Made by a program: the position numbers and the translations under genes
The notes under the pieces: generated by a model
The model's input: only the letters and a program-made list of their open reading frames with translations
Told to the model about the DNA's origin: nothing
Databases searched by the model: none
Shown here: positions 26,366 through 33,569 of the stretch, piece by piece
Layout of the letters: each line of letters starts with the position of its first letter
How positions within the stretch are numbered: the stretch's first letter is position 1
From: Streptomyces albicerus
Lineage (GTDB): Bacteria; Actinomycetota; Actinomycetes; Streptomycetales; Streptomycetaceae
Assembly (NCBI RefSeq): GCF_008905045.1
Contig: NZ_VWMY01000001.1
Location: 168,002 to 232,001, forward strand
Reading direction: 5' to 3'
DNA length: 64,000 nt

Positions 26366-27010
26366 ATGGACACCACGCAGCGGACCGATCAGCAGAGGTC
26401 CGCCGACCGCCGACGGCGCGAACTGCTGGAGGCCGCCGACCGGGTGGTGCTCCGCGACGGCCCGGGCGCCTCGATGAACGCGATCGCCGCGGAGGCGGGC
26501 ATCACCAAGCCGATCCTGTACCGCCACTTCGGCGACAAGGGTGGACTGTACGCCGCCCTCGCCAAGCGTCACACGGACGCCCTCCTCGAGGCACTGCGCG
26601 CCGCCCTGGACGCACCGGCCGAGCGCCGGGAGCGGGTGGAAGCCACACTGGACACCTACCTCGCGGCGATCGAGGCACGCCCTCAGGTGTACCGCTTCCT
26701 GATGCATCCGTCGGACGGCGCCTCGCCCGGCGACCCGGGCTTCGACGTCGGAAAGCACTCCGCTCCTCTGCTGCGCCGCATGGGCGAGGAACTCGCCGAG
26801 GTCATCGAGGAACGCGTCGACCTGGGCCCCGACAGCCAGCAACTGGCCCGCGTCTGGGGCCACGGCATCGTCGGCATGATGCACGCGGCCGGCGACTGGT
26901 GGCTGGGCGAACGCCCCTGCTCACGCGCGGAGTTGGTACGCGCCCTGGCCGACCTGCTGTGGGGCAGACTGGCAGCGGCGGGCGACAAACTCGGTGGCCC
27001 GAGCTTCTGA
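26366..27010 (+). CDS. TetR-family transcriptional regulator
   Basis: This 214-residue protein has an N-terminal TetR helix-turn-helix (GASMNAIAAEAGITKPILYR, near residues 35-55) and a longer ligand-binding domain with WWLGERPCSRAEL. ATG 26366 has GGGGAG 5 nt upstream. It probably represses the divergent acyl-CoA dehydrogenase, possibly in response to an acyl-CoA, by analogy with FadR/KstR-type TetR proteins. The integrated element begins 124 bp after its stop. Confidence 0.9.
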   Translation: MDTTQRTDQQRSADRRRRELLEAADRVVLRDGPGASMNAIAAEAGITKPILYRHFGDKGGLYAALAKRHTDALLEALRAALDAPAERRERVEATLDTYLAAIEARPQVYRFLMHPSDGASPGDPGFDVGKHSAPLLRRMGEELAEVIEERVDLGPDSQQLARVWGHGIVGMMHAAGDWWLGERPCSRAELVRALADLLWGRLAAAGDKLGGPSF

Positions 27011-27062
27011 CTCGGGGCCCGGCTTCTGGTTCCGACGCACTTTCCGACTCCGGCACACCAGG

Positions 27063-27133
27063 GCGCGCCCTCAGGGGCGCGGGGCTGTGTCAATATGCGG
27101 CTCCGCCGCGATGGGGGTCCCCCCGCTCGAGCG
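27063..27133. repeat. Left half of the dispersed host repeat, cut by the integrated element
   Basis: This segment runs from the GCGCCCTCAGGGGCGCGGGG start of the repeat to CTCGAGCG, then stops at the element boundary. Its other half, starting GCCGAGAGTGGGGGAG, resumes at 37312. Joined, the halves match the intact inverted copy at 41254-41379 with only a few differences. Confidence 0.88.
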
Positions 27134-27155
27134 AAGGTGATTTGCCTTCTGTGGG
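27114..27155. other. attL of the serine-integrase element
   Basis: A host arm (20 bp, ending CTCGAGCG) is followed by the dinucleotide AA (27134-27135) and an element arm beginning GGTGATTTGCC. Joining the two element arms (from here and from attR) gives an attP in which the 20-bp arms on each side of AA match as inverted repeats at 13 of 20 positions. This is the normal form of a large-serine-integrase site with a 2-bp crossover. Confidence 0.85.
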
Positions 27156-27170
27156 GGGACCGTTATCTGA

Positions 27171-27938
27171 TCACGCGTCCGGCGGCCGGTTGTACCGGTC
27201 GAGCGTGGCTTTGCCGGTGTCGGCGTCCAGGAACCGCAGCTCCCACGGCCCGGTGTTCACGTCGTGGTCCTTGCCGAATCCGGCCCACTTCCCGGCCATG
27301 CGGCGGCCGGTCGGCTCCACGATCATCTGGATCGCCCCGAAGTACCGCGCTCCCCGGTAGTAGCCCTCGGTCGCGGTCTGCTCGGTCCACGTGCCGGTGA
27401 CCACGTTGCCCTCAATCTGGAGATCAAGGGTCAGCGGCGAGTCCGGGTTCACCGACGCGTTCGGCAGACTGCGGCCGGTCAGCCGGTTGCCGTGCTGGAG
27501 CAGCACCACGTGATGCAGCCCCACGAACACCTCGTTGTCCCGGCCGGACGAGACGAACTCGTACCGGGACAACCAGACCCCCGAGTAGTTACCGCGCGGG
27601 GCCGTCTGGGGCGTCGGGGTGCCGTTGGCCACGGGCACGCCGGTCGGGCTGTCCACGAGATCGTGACCGCCGTGCCCGTCGTCAGACACGCGCGCCATGG
27701 GCACGGGGGCGAAGCCGAGGGACTCGATCGGGAGGCCGGTCACGGCTTCCAGGGCGCGGGCGTACACCGGCCGGGGCGCGGCCGTGGTTCCGGCCTCCCA
27801 CCGCTGAACGAGCCGCTTGTTGGCGTCGTTGGGCTGTCCGGCGCGGGTCCCGGCTTCCCGGATCGCGCGGGCGAAGTCGTCCTGTGACATGAGCAGCCCC
27901 ATGCGGACCGCTCGCAGTGCGCTGTTCGGTGTGCTCAT
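27171..27938 (-). CDS. Helix-turn-helix regulator of the element
   Basis: The 255-residue protein has an N-terminal Cro/CI-like HTH (LMSQDDFARAIREAG, about residues 16-60, ending near RWEAGTTAAPRP) and a C-terminal beta-rich domain of about 140 residues (SGVWLSRYEFVSSG, EGNVVTGTWTE). The C-terminal part is not one I can name. It lies at the left end, 35 bp from the crossover, where a repressor or excision controller is common. Repeated AATGTC/GACATT motifs in the gap before its start are candidate binding sites. Confidence 0.78.
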   Translation of the reverse strand: MSTPNSALRAVRMGLLMSQDDFARAIREAGTRAGQPNDANKRLVQRWEAGTTAAPRPVYARALEAVTGLPIESLGFAPVPMARVSDDGHGGHDLVDSPTGVPVANGTPTPQTAPRGNYSGVWLSRYEFVSSGRDNEVFVGLHHVVLLQHGNRLTGRSLPNASVNPDSPLTLDLQIEGNVVTGTWTEQTATEGYYRGARYFGAIQMIVEPTGRRMAGKWAGFGKDHDVNTGPWELRFLDADTGKATLDRYNRPPDA

Positions 27939-27967
27939 ACAGATCACCGTACGCGCTATGACGCCGA

Positions 27968-28037
27968 AATGTCGTCTCGAATAACGCCCAAATGACGCCC
28001 CCTTTGCCGCCGCGCAGGGTGACATTCCGGCGACATT
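27968..28037. promoter_or_regulatory. Repeated AATGTC/GACATT motifs between divergent element genes
   Basis: AATGTCG (27968-27974) faces GACATT (28021-28026) and CGACATT (28031-28037). TGACGCC also occurs twice at 27959 and 27993. These lie in the gap between the regulator and the two rightward small ORFs, where the regulator would be expected to bind. Confidence 0.5.
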
Positions 28038-28072
28038 GTGTAACCCATGAGTGGGGCGAGGGGCGAGGGACC

Positions 28073-28240
28073 ATGGCGATGACCATCGAGGTGTACAAGA
28101 TCGACCGGGACGGGCGGCGGACGGATCTTGTCCCCCGATACGAGGTGGACGCCGGAGACCCCGAACGGCTCCAGCCGGACACCGTCGGATTCCCGCGCTG
28201 CTCGTGTCCCCGGTGCCGGACGCCGCAGGCCGTGCGATGA
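28073..28240 (+). CDS. Small element protein with C-terminal cysteines
   Basis: This 55-residue ORF begins MTIEVYKIDRDGRR after MA and ends with a CSCPRC cluster, suggestive of a zinc knuckle. GCGAGGGA lies just upstream of the ATG. Its TGA overlaps the next ATG (ATGA). I do not recognise a family. It is one of only two rightward genes of the element, facing the regulator gene. Confidence 0.6.
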   Translation: MAMTIEVYKIDRDGRRTDLVPRYEVDAGDPERLQPDTVGFPRCSCPRCRTPQAVR

Positions 28241-28407
28241 CCCTGCCCGCCGTGAACACCACGGGGATGTCCGCTGAGTGCGCGCTCGCGCGGCGGCCGG
28301 GGTACGAGGACCTGCACGACGAGTGCACCCAGACCGAGGATGTCCCGCTTCCGCACTCGTTCGGGATCTTGCTCGTCCGGCGCTGCACCTGTGGCTGCCA
28401 CCGCTGA
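28237..28407 (+). CDS. Small element protein, second of the coupled pair
   Basis: This 56-residue ORF overlaps the previous one by 4 bp, so the two are translationally coupled. It has cysteines near residues 15 and 29 and a C-terminal RCTCGCHR that, like its partner, resembles a metal-binding end. Function is unknown. Being in the arm next to the regulator, they may act in immunity, excision or early expression, which is inference. Confidence 0.6.
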   Translation: MTLPAVNTTGMSAECALARRPGYEDLHDECTQTEDVPLPHSFGILLVRRCTCGCHR

Positions 28408-28949
28408 TCATGGAACGGCGCCCCGGGGGAGCGAAGCCGGGCTCAACCCCTCGGGCGCCGTCGGGAGTTGGCGGACCGCCGTAACCCGCCTCCTCGACCA
28501 CGGCCAGCCTAGCTTGATCGATTTGCTGCAATTTGCGGCCGTTACGAGCGTTACGGCTCCTTGATCACGTTTGCACCCAGTTTGCTCCCCAACACAAATC
28601 AGCAAAAAAATCATGCCTCTGACCTCGGGGTTTCGGCCTCTTTACGATCTTGTGGCTGGTGAGTTACAGGGTCGGTTGGGGCCGCTAGGGCGTCTGGGGT
28701 GGGCGGGGCTCGTGTTACGTGATCGGCCCCGCCCCCTACCCGGTCCTCTGACCTGCGGTTATGTCCCTGATCTCGCCCGCGATCATGATCAGACCTGTCT
28801 TTGCAGATGCAACACACATGATCACGCAGCAGCAAACCGCTGATCGATTTGCAGTGCAAACACAAGCCGACGATCATCGCGTCCCCAGAAGGCATCCTCA
28901 GCGCGATGATCGTCGGTGTCTCTTGATCATGTACCCACTGGCCTACCGA
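28408..28949. other. 542-bp non-coding region with TTGC/GCAA dyads
   Basis: No credible gene lies here. The sequence is lighter in GC than its surroundings and has three dyads of one kind: TTGC-T-GCAA (28523-28531), TTGCA-GA-TGCAA (28801-28812) and TTTGCA-G-TGCAAA (28848-28860). Extra TTTGC copies are at 28531, 28570 and 28581, GTTACG occurs twice (28541, 28550) and TGATCA-like words recur. Such a cluster suits an origin or operator. Between the dyads, 28620-28780 holds nothing recognisable. Confidence 0.5.
28867..28916 (-). terminator. 15-bp perfect hairpin after the capsid gene
   Basis: CCGACGATCATCGCG (28867-28881) and its exact complement (28902-28916) enclose a 20-nt loop, 33 bp past the capsid stop on the minus strand. 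A terminator is likely, though the long loop and missing T tract leave other roles open. Confidence 0.55.
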
Positions 28950-30368
28950 TCATGCTGTGGTGGGCACGTCCAGGAGCCTGAACGCGCTCGCGTTGGTCAC
29001 GTCGCTGCCAGTGCGGAAGTACAGGAACACTCCACGCTCAGCCGTGGGACGGCGGTTGGCACCAAGCATGTTCTGAATCAGCTCGACCGAAGATCCGATG
29101 CGGTCCACGATCACGAACTGGCTGAAGTCACCGTAGACCAGCACGTAGTTGTTGGCTGTGGCCGTGGTGACAATGGTTCCGTCCATGTTTGAGTTTTCGT
29201 TCATGGCGCGGCCGAGCAACTGCGGGGGCACGGACCGGAGTTCAGGGAACTTGAGTGCACCCGAGCCGGTCTCGAACTGACGGAACGTGTTGATGATCGG
29301 AAGCGCGGCCATCCACTGTGCTCGGCCTTGGAACCTCGGGCCTAGCGCGTTCTGAAGCGCGTACGGGTCGGTGGCCACGAGAGCTTCCGTGCCGGTCGTG
29401 TTGATCTCCGACGCGGTACCCGCAAGGGCCGTGACGAGGCCCTTGGGCTGACCCGTACCGGTGCCGGTCGTGTACGCGGTGTTCTGGAGCTGCGCCGCTG
29501 CGTCGGCCAGGACCACCCGGAGCTGACCGAGAAGATCCACGGCGTCCATGCCGACCTCGAACGAGTACTTCGAGAAGACGTCCCCGAAGTGCACCGGGAT
29601 GTCCGGCTGGCCCACCGTGAGCGCGGGCTCGGCCACCTCGACAGCTTCCGCCTTCCACTCGGCCGTAGTGCCTGCCGACGTGACGCCCTTCCAGGAGCCC
29701 GTGGTTGTCTGCACGACCCTGGAGATCGCCCGGAGCGGGTTGGTGCTGCCGTCGTTCGTGAGGATGATCGCCGGGTCCAGCGTGAGGGGGATCATGTAGC
29801 CCCCCGCTGAGTCGGCCGTGCTGAGGGCGCGCAGCTCGTCGTGCACCCCTGACGCCCGCCTGAACGCGGCGTGCTCCTCCGGGGTCCACAGCATGTGCCC
29901 GCGCTGACTGTCGGCCAGGAGCCGCGCGAACGCGCTGCTGTAGGCCGGGTCACCGGCGGCCACGGCCCACCGGGCGGCGAGCGCGCGGTCACGCGGCAGA
30001 CCGTCGTTCAGGAGCTTCTCGACGCGCTGGGCACCGTAGGCCGGAAGCTCTCCGGAGCGGACGAGGGAGTCCACCGTGCGCAGGGCGCGGTCGTGGGTCT
30101 GGCTACGGGCCTGCCAGGGCTCAGAGGTACCCCCCCGGGTAAAAGGGGTGCCGTCCTCCGTGCTGCCCGCGCGGGCGAGGGCGTTCAAGTCGTCCATCAC
30201 CCTGGCGTGCGCGCGGTGGTAGAACACGGAAGCGGATCCTGCGAGATCGCCGCCACCGGCGCGGGCGTCGATCTCGCGCATGTCGTCCATCAGCTCGGGC
30301 GTGGACGCGGCGGCGATGTGGCTGTCGATCTCGTCGACAGAGGCCGTGAAGGGGTCGAACGTGGACAT
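28950..30368 (-). CDS. HK97-type phage major capsid protein
   Basis: The 472-residue protein has a helical N-terminal region (about 1-175, prohead delta-domain-like) and an HK97-fold capsid region. Visible are STADSAGGYMIPLTLDPAII, TAEWKAEAVEVAEPA (E-loop/spine area), GTGTGQPKGLVTAL and ANNYVLVYGDFSQFVIVDR. This is a typical actinophage capsid family. The start is the ATG at 30368; a longer frame to 30584 has no ribosome site. It is the only virion gene of the element, with no protease, portal or terminase, so a complete phage is excluded. It may form shells with helper-phage proteins or be a relic. Confidence 0.88.
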   Translation of the reverse strand: MSTFDPFTASVDEIDSHIAAASTPELMDDMREIDARAGGGDLAGSASVFYHRAHARVMDDLNALARAGSTEDGTPFTRGGTSEPWQARSQTHDRALRTVDSLVRSGELPAYGAQRVEKLLNDGLPRDRALAARWAVAAGDPAYSSAFARLLADSQRGHMLWTPEEHAAFRRASGVHDELRALSTADSAGGYMIPLTLDPAIILTNDGSTNPLRAISRVVQTTTGSWKGVTSAGTTAEWKAEAVEVAEPALTVGQPDIPVHFGDVFSKYSFEVGMDAVDLLGQLRVVLADAAAQLQNTAYTTGTGTGQPKGLVTALAGTASEINTTGTEALVATDPYALQNALGPRFQGRAQWMAALPIINTFRQFETGSGALKFPELRSVPPQLLGRAMNENSNMDGTIVTTATANNYVLVYGDFSQFVIVDRIGSSVELIQNMLGANRRPTAERGVFLYFRTGSDVTNASAFRLLDVPTTA

Positions 30369-30553
30369 GGGTGTCTCCGGTGAGTTGGCGTGATCGTGAA
30401 TCGCCGTCTCCCGGTGGATCACCGATGCCTCGTCCAAGGCTTCATCGTGGTTCCGGCCGGAGCCACGGTGCCGACGCCCCCCAGGGGCGGTCGCGCGGCC
30501 GTGACTGGCTGCTACAAAGCAGAGTACGTGGATGTCCGCAAAGGGGTCCAGGG

Positions 30554-30593
30554 CGTCCTGGGGCGACCGGCCGGATACGGCCACCCCAGGACG
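30554..30593 (-). terminator. Hairpin after the transfer operon
   Basis: CGTCCTGGGG (30554-30563) pairs perfectly with CCCCAGGACG (30584-30593) around a GC-rich loop. It lies 34 bp past the stop of the small membrane protein, before the capsid gene on the same strand, so it likely ends the translocase operon transcript. Confidence 0.65.
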
Positions 30594-30627
30594 GGTCCGA
30601 TTGTTCCGTACGCGGCATAGCGGCAGA

Positions 30628-30807
30628 TCAGAGGAAGAAGCCGAAGAGCCGCCCGAGCCACCCGCTCAGCTCGGGCCCAAACGCCGCGCCGACCACGGAG
30701 CCCCATACGGCGCCGATGATCATCCTGAAGCGGTCGTGGCCGTGGGCGGTGAAGAACACGACCAGGGCCACCACGGACACGAGGAGCGCCACCGTCGCGG
30801 CGTTCAT
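30628..30807 (-). CDS. Small membrane protein of the transfer operon
   Basis: This 59-residue ORF reads MNAATVALLVSVVALVVFF as a strong membrane helix, then a charged HGHDRFR turn and a second amphipathic segment ending LFGFFL. Its ATG overlaps the DUF2637 stop by 4 bp (30804-30807), continuing the coupled chain of the translocase operon. Two hydrophobic parts and the operon position resemble small spread (Spd) proteins of Streptomyces conjugative elements. I cannot assign a family. Confidence 0.7.
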   Translation of the reverse strand: MNAATVALLVSVVALVVFFTAHGHDRFRMIIGAVWGSVVGAAFGPELSGWLGRLFGFFL

Positions 30808-31559
30808 GATCCGTCACCGTTCTGGGCAGCGCGGACCGAGACCAGATCGCGCTTCGCCGTGGCCAGAGAAACACCCAACAGGTCGGCGGCCTCCGGGCCG
30901 GTGAGGTTCGGGGCCTCCGCGAGCCGCTCACGAAGCTCACTGAGCCGCTCAGCGCGGCTCTTGAGCGGCTCGGGAGCGCTCGCGAGCGGCTCGGGCACGG
31001 CTTCGATCCGGTTGACCGTGTCGGCTATCTGCTGAGGCGACCCGTCCAGGGTCAGCCGACCTGTGCCGACCGGTATCGCGACCCGCCCCCACACGTCGTA
31101 CCGGAGCCGGGACATGGTCTCCTTCCGGAACAGGATCCAGACCAGCGCGGTGAGGGTGCGGTGACGCAGCTCGAACATGACCTCGAAGCTCAGCGGAGCG
31201 GCGGCGAGGATCGCGGCCGTGGTCCAGCCACCCAGGGCGTAGCCGTGGGCACCGTTCACGGCCGCTGAGGCGACCAGGGCACCGGTCATGACCAGCCGCG
31301 CCCCCAGGGCCGACCACGGGTCGTGGCGCCGCTGGTAGACCAGCACACAGGCGCCCATCGCGACCAGATCGAACACCGCGACCGCGAAGCCCGCGACCGG
31401 CCACGGGGCACCGGCGGTGTCGTGCAGGAGGGTGCCGAGGGACCAGCCGCTGATCACCAGACCGGCGACCGCGAGGACCGCGAGGATCACGTCCGGCACG
31501 GACTCACTGAAGGGCTTGCGGATCTTCTTTTCCTTGACGGGCATCGGGGGGTACGTCAT
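30804..31559 (-). CDS. DUF2637/SpdB-like membrane protein
   Basis: This 251-residue protein has about four membrane helices (about residues 20-145, including VILAVLAVAGLVISGWSLG), then a cytoplasmic C-terminal domain with the HTH-like LTGPEAADLLGVSLATAKRD. DUF2637 proteins occur in Streptomyces plasmids and AICEs near the FtsK-like translocase and are linked to intramycelial spreading. It overlaps the translocase stop (31556-31559) and the next gene start, so the three are translated together. Confidence 0.82.
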   Translation of the reverse strand: MTYPPMPVKEKKIRKPFSESVPDVILAVLAVAGLVISGWSLGTLLHDTAGAPWPVAGFAVAVFDLVAMGACVLVYQRRHDPWSALGARLVMTGALVASAAVNGAHGYALGGWTTAAILAAAPLSFEVMFELRHRTLTALVWILFRKETMSRLRYDVWGRVAIPVGTGRLTLDGSPQQIADTVNRIEAVPEPLASAPEPLKSRAERLSELRERLAEAPNLTGPEAADLLGVSLATAKRDLVSVRAAQNGDGS

Positions 31560-32734
31560 GACAACTCCTTGTGAGCGGGGGCGAGTTGGAACAGCGCGGG
31601 GTACCGGTCGGGCAGCTTGGACACGATGCCCTTGCCGACCAGGGCCGCGAGGGCTTCATGGGTGCGGTTCGCGGGCAGGTCGCAGCCCTCGGCGATGGCC
31701 TTCGCGGTGAGCGCGCGGCCTTCGATTTCGAGCGCCATGGCGACCAGCTCTTGATTCGCGGTCAGCTCGACCGGCGGCGCACACAGCTCACGTGAGCTGT
31801 CTACGAAGGCGCCCGGGGGCGCATTCGTTTCCACCGGGTCCGGATTCCGGCCGGATTCCGGGTCCAAGTGCGGGGTCAAGCACTCAGCGGAGAGCTTGAA
31901 CCGCTCCGGCGAGAGCCACAGCGCCCGGAGCTTGTCCGGCCCGCGCTTGCCCTCCTGGACCAAGACGTCTCCGGGCGTCCTGAGTTGGTCGGGGCGCCAC
32001 TCGGGATCATGAAAGATCACGTCGCTCTCGATCTTCGACCTGACCTTGTGGCAGATGACCGCCTGGATGTTGGCCTGGATCTTGCTCGGGACGGTCTCGC
32101 GGGACGGGTGCTGCACCGCACACCAGATCGAGATGCCGTAGATCCTCGCGACGTCCATCAGTGAGGCGAACTCGTCGAGCTGCTTCTCGCTCAACTGCCG
32201 TACCAGCGTGGCCATTTCGTCCACGATGATCACGGTGGCAATCCGCCCGCCGGGCGGGTTGGCAAGCAACTCCCGAACGCGGGTCACGAGTCCGGCCGCG
32301 CTGGTGATGACCTCCGCGCGGCCTTCGTAGAGGGCGCCTTCGGGCGCTCCGGGCTTGAGGTCCACGAGGATCACGCGCGCACCGGCGCGGAGTGCCCAGT
32401 CGGCCAGGACGCGGCAGGTGCTCGATTTGCCGGATCCGGTGAGACCGGCCACCAGAAGGTGTTGATCAATCCGGATCTTGACGGTCCGCCAGAGTCCGCG
32501 ACGGGCCACCGGACAGGGGTCGATCATGGCTGTACGGCCCGTGGGAGGGTGCCACAGGAACCGCCGGGAGAATGTGCGCCGGAGTACCCACGTCGCCGCT
32601 CGTCGTCCGTACCGGGGCGGGTTGAGGGCACGCAGCCTGAGTCGCTCGGTACGGCGGATGCGATACGCCCGCCGGGCGCTTCGCACCCACAGCAGCGCGA
32701 CCGCGAGCGCGATGATCACTATGATTTCGAGCAT
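31556..32734 (-). CDS. FtsK/SpoIIIE-like DNA translocase (Tra protein)
   Basis: The 392-residue protein begins with one membrane helix (MLEIIVIIALAVALLW), has a Walker A motif GLTGSGKSST near residue 97 and a Walker B VIIVDEMATL, then a C-terminal winged-helix-like part (residues about 320-385). It is like TraB/TraSA of Streptomyces plasmids and pSAM2, which pump double-stranded DNA between hyphae. Those proteins recognise short repeats in a clt locus; an array of TGACCGG repeats lies about 0.7 kb upstream. ATG 32734 is chosen because the membrane helix starts there; TTG 32761 is possible. Confidence 0.9.
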   Translation of the reverse strand: MLEIIVIIALAVALLWVRSARRAYRIRRTERLRLRALNPPRYGRRAATWVLRRTFSRRFLWHPPTGRTAMIDPCPVARRGLWRTVKIRIDQHLLVAGLTGSGKSSTCRVLADWALRAGARVILVDLKPGAPEGALYEGRAEVITSAAGLVTRVRELLANPPGGRIATVIIVDEMATLVRQLSEKQLDEFASLMDVARIYGISIWCAVQHPSRETVPSKIQANIQAVICHKVRSKIESDVIFHDPEWRPDQLRTPGDVLVQEGKRGPDKLRALWLSPERFKLSAECLTPHLDPESGRNPDPVETNAPPGAFVDSSRELCAPPVELTANQELVAMALEIEGRALTAKAIAEGCDLPANRTHEALAALVGKGIVSKLPDRYPALFQLAPAHKELS

Positions 32735-32795
32735 GGTTCGGAGGTCCGTTCTCCGGGGCAAGCGGCCGTCGGGGGTGATGTCCCGGCGGTCGCGC

Positions 32796-33068
32796 TTACA
32801 GGTAGCCGGGGGTGTCGTCGTCCGGCTCGTCGGGCTCGGTCTTCAGCGGGATGATCCGGAACCGCGAGCGCGGGTACTCGTCCGGAACGGGCGTGATTTC
32901 GATCTTCAGGACCGCCTCCGCCAGACCCGCGAAGTACGCGGGTGCCATGGGGTCCTTGGTCAGCTCGACCACGCACCTCTCGAACTCGTTGATCAGATTC
33001 ATGGCCGCGACCGAGACGAACTCGGCTCGCTGCTCGGCGGTCGGCATGGGCTCGATGGGCGTGGTCAT
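32796..33068 (-). CDS. Small acidic protein of the element
   Basis: This 90-residue protein is mainly helical (RAEFVSVAAMNLINEFERC) with an acidic C-terminal tail EPDEPDDDTPGYL. The tail resembles that of phage or plasmid accessory proteins, but no family is recognised. It lies in the same direction as and just upstream of the translocase gene, 61 bp apart. Confidence 0.6.
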   Translation of the reverse strand: MTTPIEPMPTAEQRAEFVSVAAMNLINEFERCVVELTKDPMAPAYFAGLAEAVLKIEITPVPDEYPRSRFRIIPLKTEPDEPDDDTPGYL

Positions 33069-33129
33069 GTTGTCTCCTGTTGCGGTTGACGCCGGCTGAG
33101 GTTGATCATGCTGTGACCTGGGGCGTTGG

Positions 33130-33360
33130 TCATGCCGCGTCGATGGCGCGGAAGAGATCGGGAAGGTCGGGCAGGACGCCCCGGCGGACCGGGCACGAGT
33201 CGTCGTGCTGGATCTCCAGGCGGTAGATGCCGGGGACCGCTTCGACCAGCGGCCCCGTCTCGCTGTGGCAGTGGCTGCACCGGTACGCGTCCGCGAGGGC
33301 GTTGACGATCTCGCCGGGGGTGCGCGGCCGTCGGGGCTTCTTGGGCTTGTCGCGTCCCAT
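33130..33360 (-). CDS. Small protein with a zinc-binding-like CxxC
   Basis: The 76-residue protein has a basic N-terminus (GRDKPKKPRRPRTPGEIV), a CSHCHSE motif near residue 28 and a single distal Cys in DDSCPVRRG. A DNA- or RNA-associated role is plausible. ATG 33360 has GAGGAA 7 nt upstream; ATG 33375 is an alternative. It starts next to the TGACCGG array. Confidence 0.6.
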   Translation of the reverse strand: MGRDKPKKPRRPRTPGEIVNALADAYRCSHCHSETGPLVEAVPGIYRLEIQHDDSCPVRRGVLPDLPDLFRAIDAA

Positions 33361-33391
33361 GATCGGATTCCTCATTTTCTTGATCGAATAC

Positions 33392-33569
33392 CTGACCGGA
33401 CTGGCCGGTCAGGTGGCTGACCGGCCAGTCCGGTCAGGTTCCGGTCAGGTCAGGGACTACAGGGGCTCTGACCAGCGAATACACCTGACCGGCCAGTCCG
33501 GTCAGCCACCGGTCAGGACCTGACTGACCGGATCCCCCCCTAAAGGGGGTCCGGTCGGTCAGCCGGTCA
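33392..33569. repeat. Array of ten TGACCGG repeats with three 21-bp palindromes
   Basis: TGACCGG occurs at 33393, 33418, 33486 and 33525, and its complement CCGGTCA at 33405, 33430, 33441, 33498, 33509 and 33563. Three copies form palindromes with arms CTGACCGG and CCGGTCAG around a 5-bp centre: 33392-33412 (centre ACTGG), 33417-33437 and 33485-33505 (both centre CCAGT, the complement). Such arrays act as clt transfer sites, origin iterons or repressor operators. Confidence 0.85.
33530..33552 (-). terminator. Hairpin after the primase-helicase gene
   Basis: GGA plus CCCCC (33530-33540) pairs with GGGGG plus TCC (33545-33552) around a TAAA loop, with a short bulge. It sits 15 bp past the stop of the leftward primase-helicase gene. 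Confidence 0.6.

Noticed and set aside
27011..27170. tRNA-type attachment site at the element's left end
   Set aside because: No tRNA gene or tRNA 3' end is present; the boundary lies inside a dispersed repeat instead, and the integrase is of the serine type, which does not favour tRNA genes.
30369..30584. Longer start for the capsid gene up to 30584
   Set aside because: The extra residues are arginine- and serine-rich without family similarity, lack a ribosome site, and run toward the terminator hairpin at 30554-30593.
33392..33569. CRISPR array interpretation of the TGACCGG repeats
   Set aside because: Repeats are 7 bp (21 bp as palindromes), spacing is irregular, there are no equal unique spacers and no cas genes are nearby.
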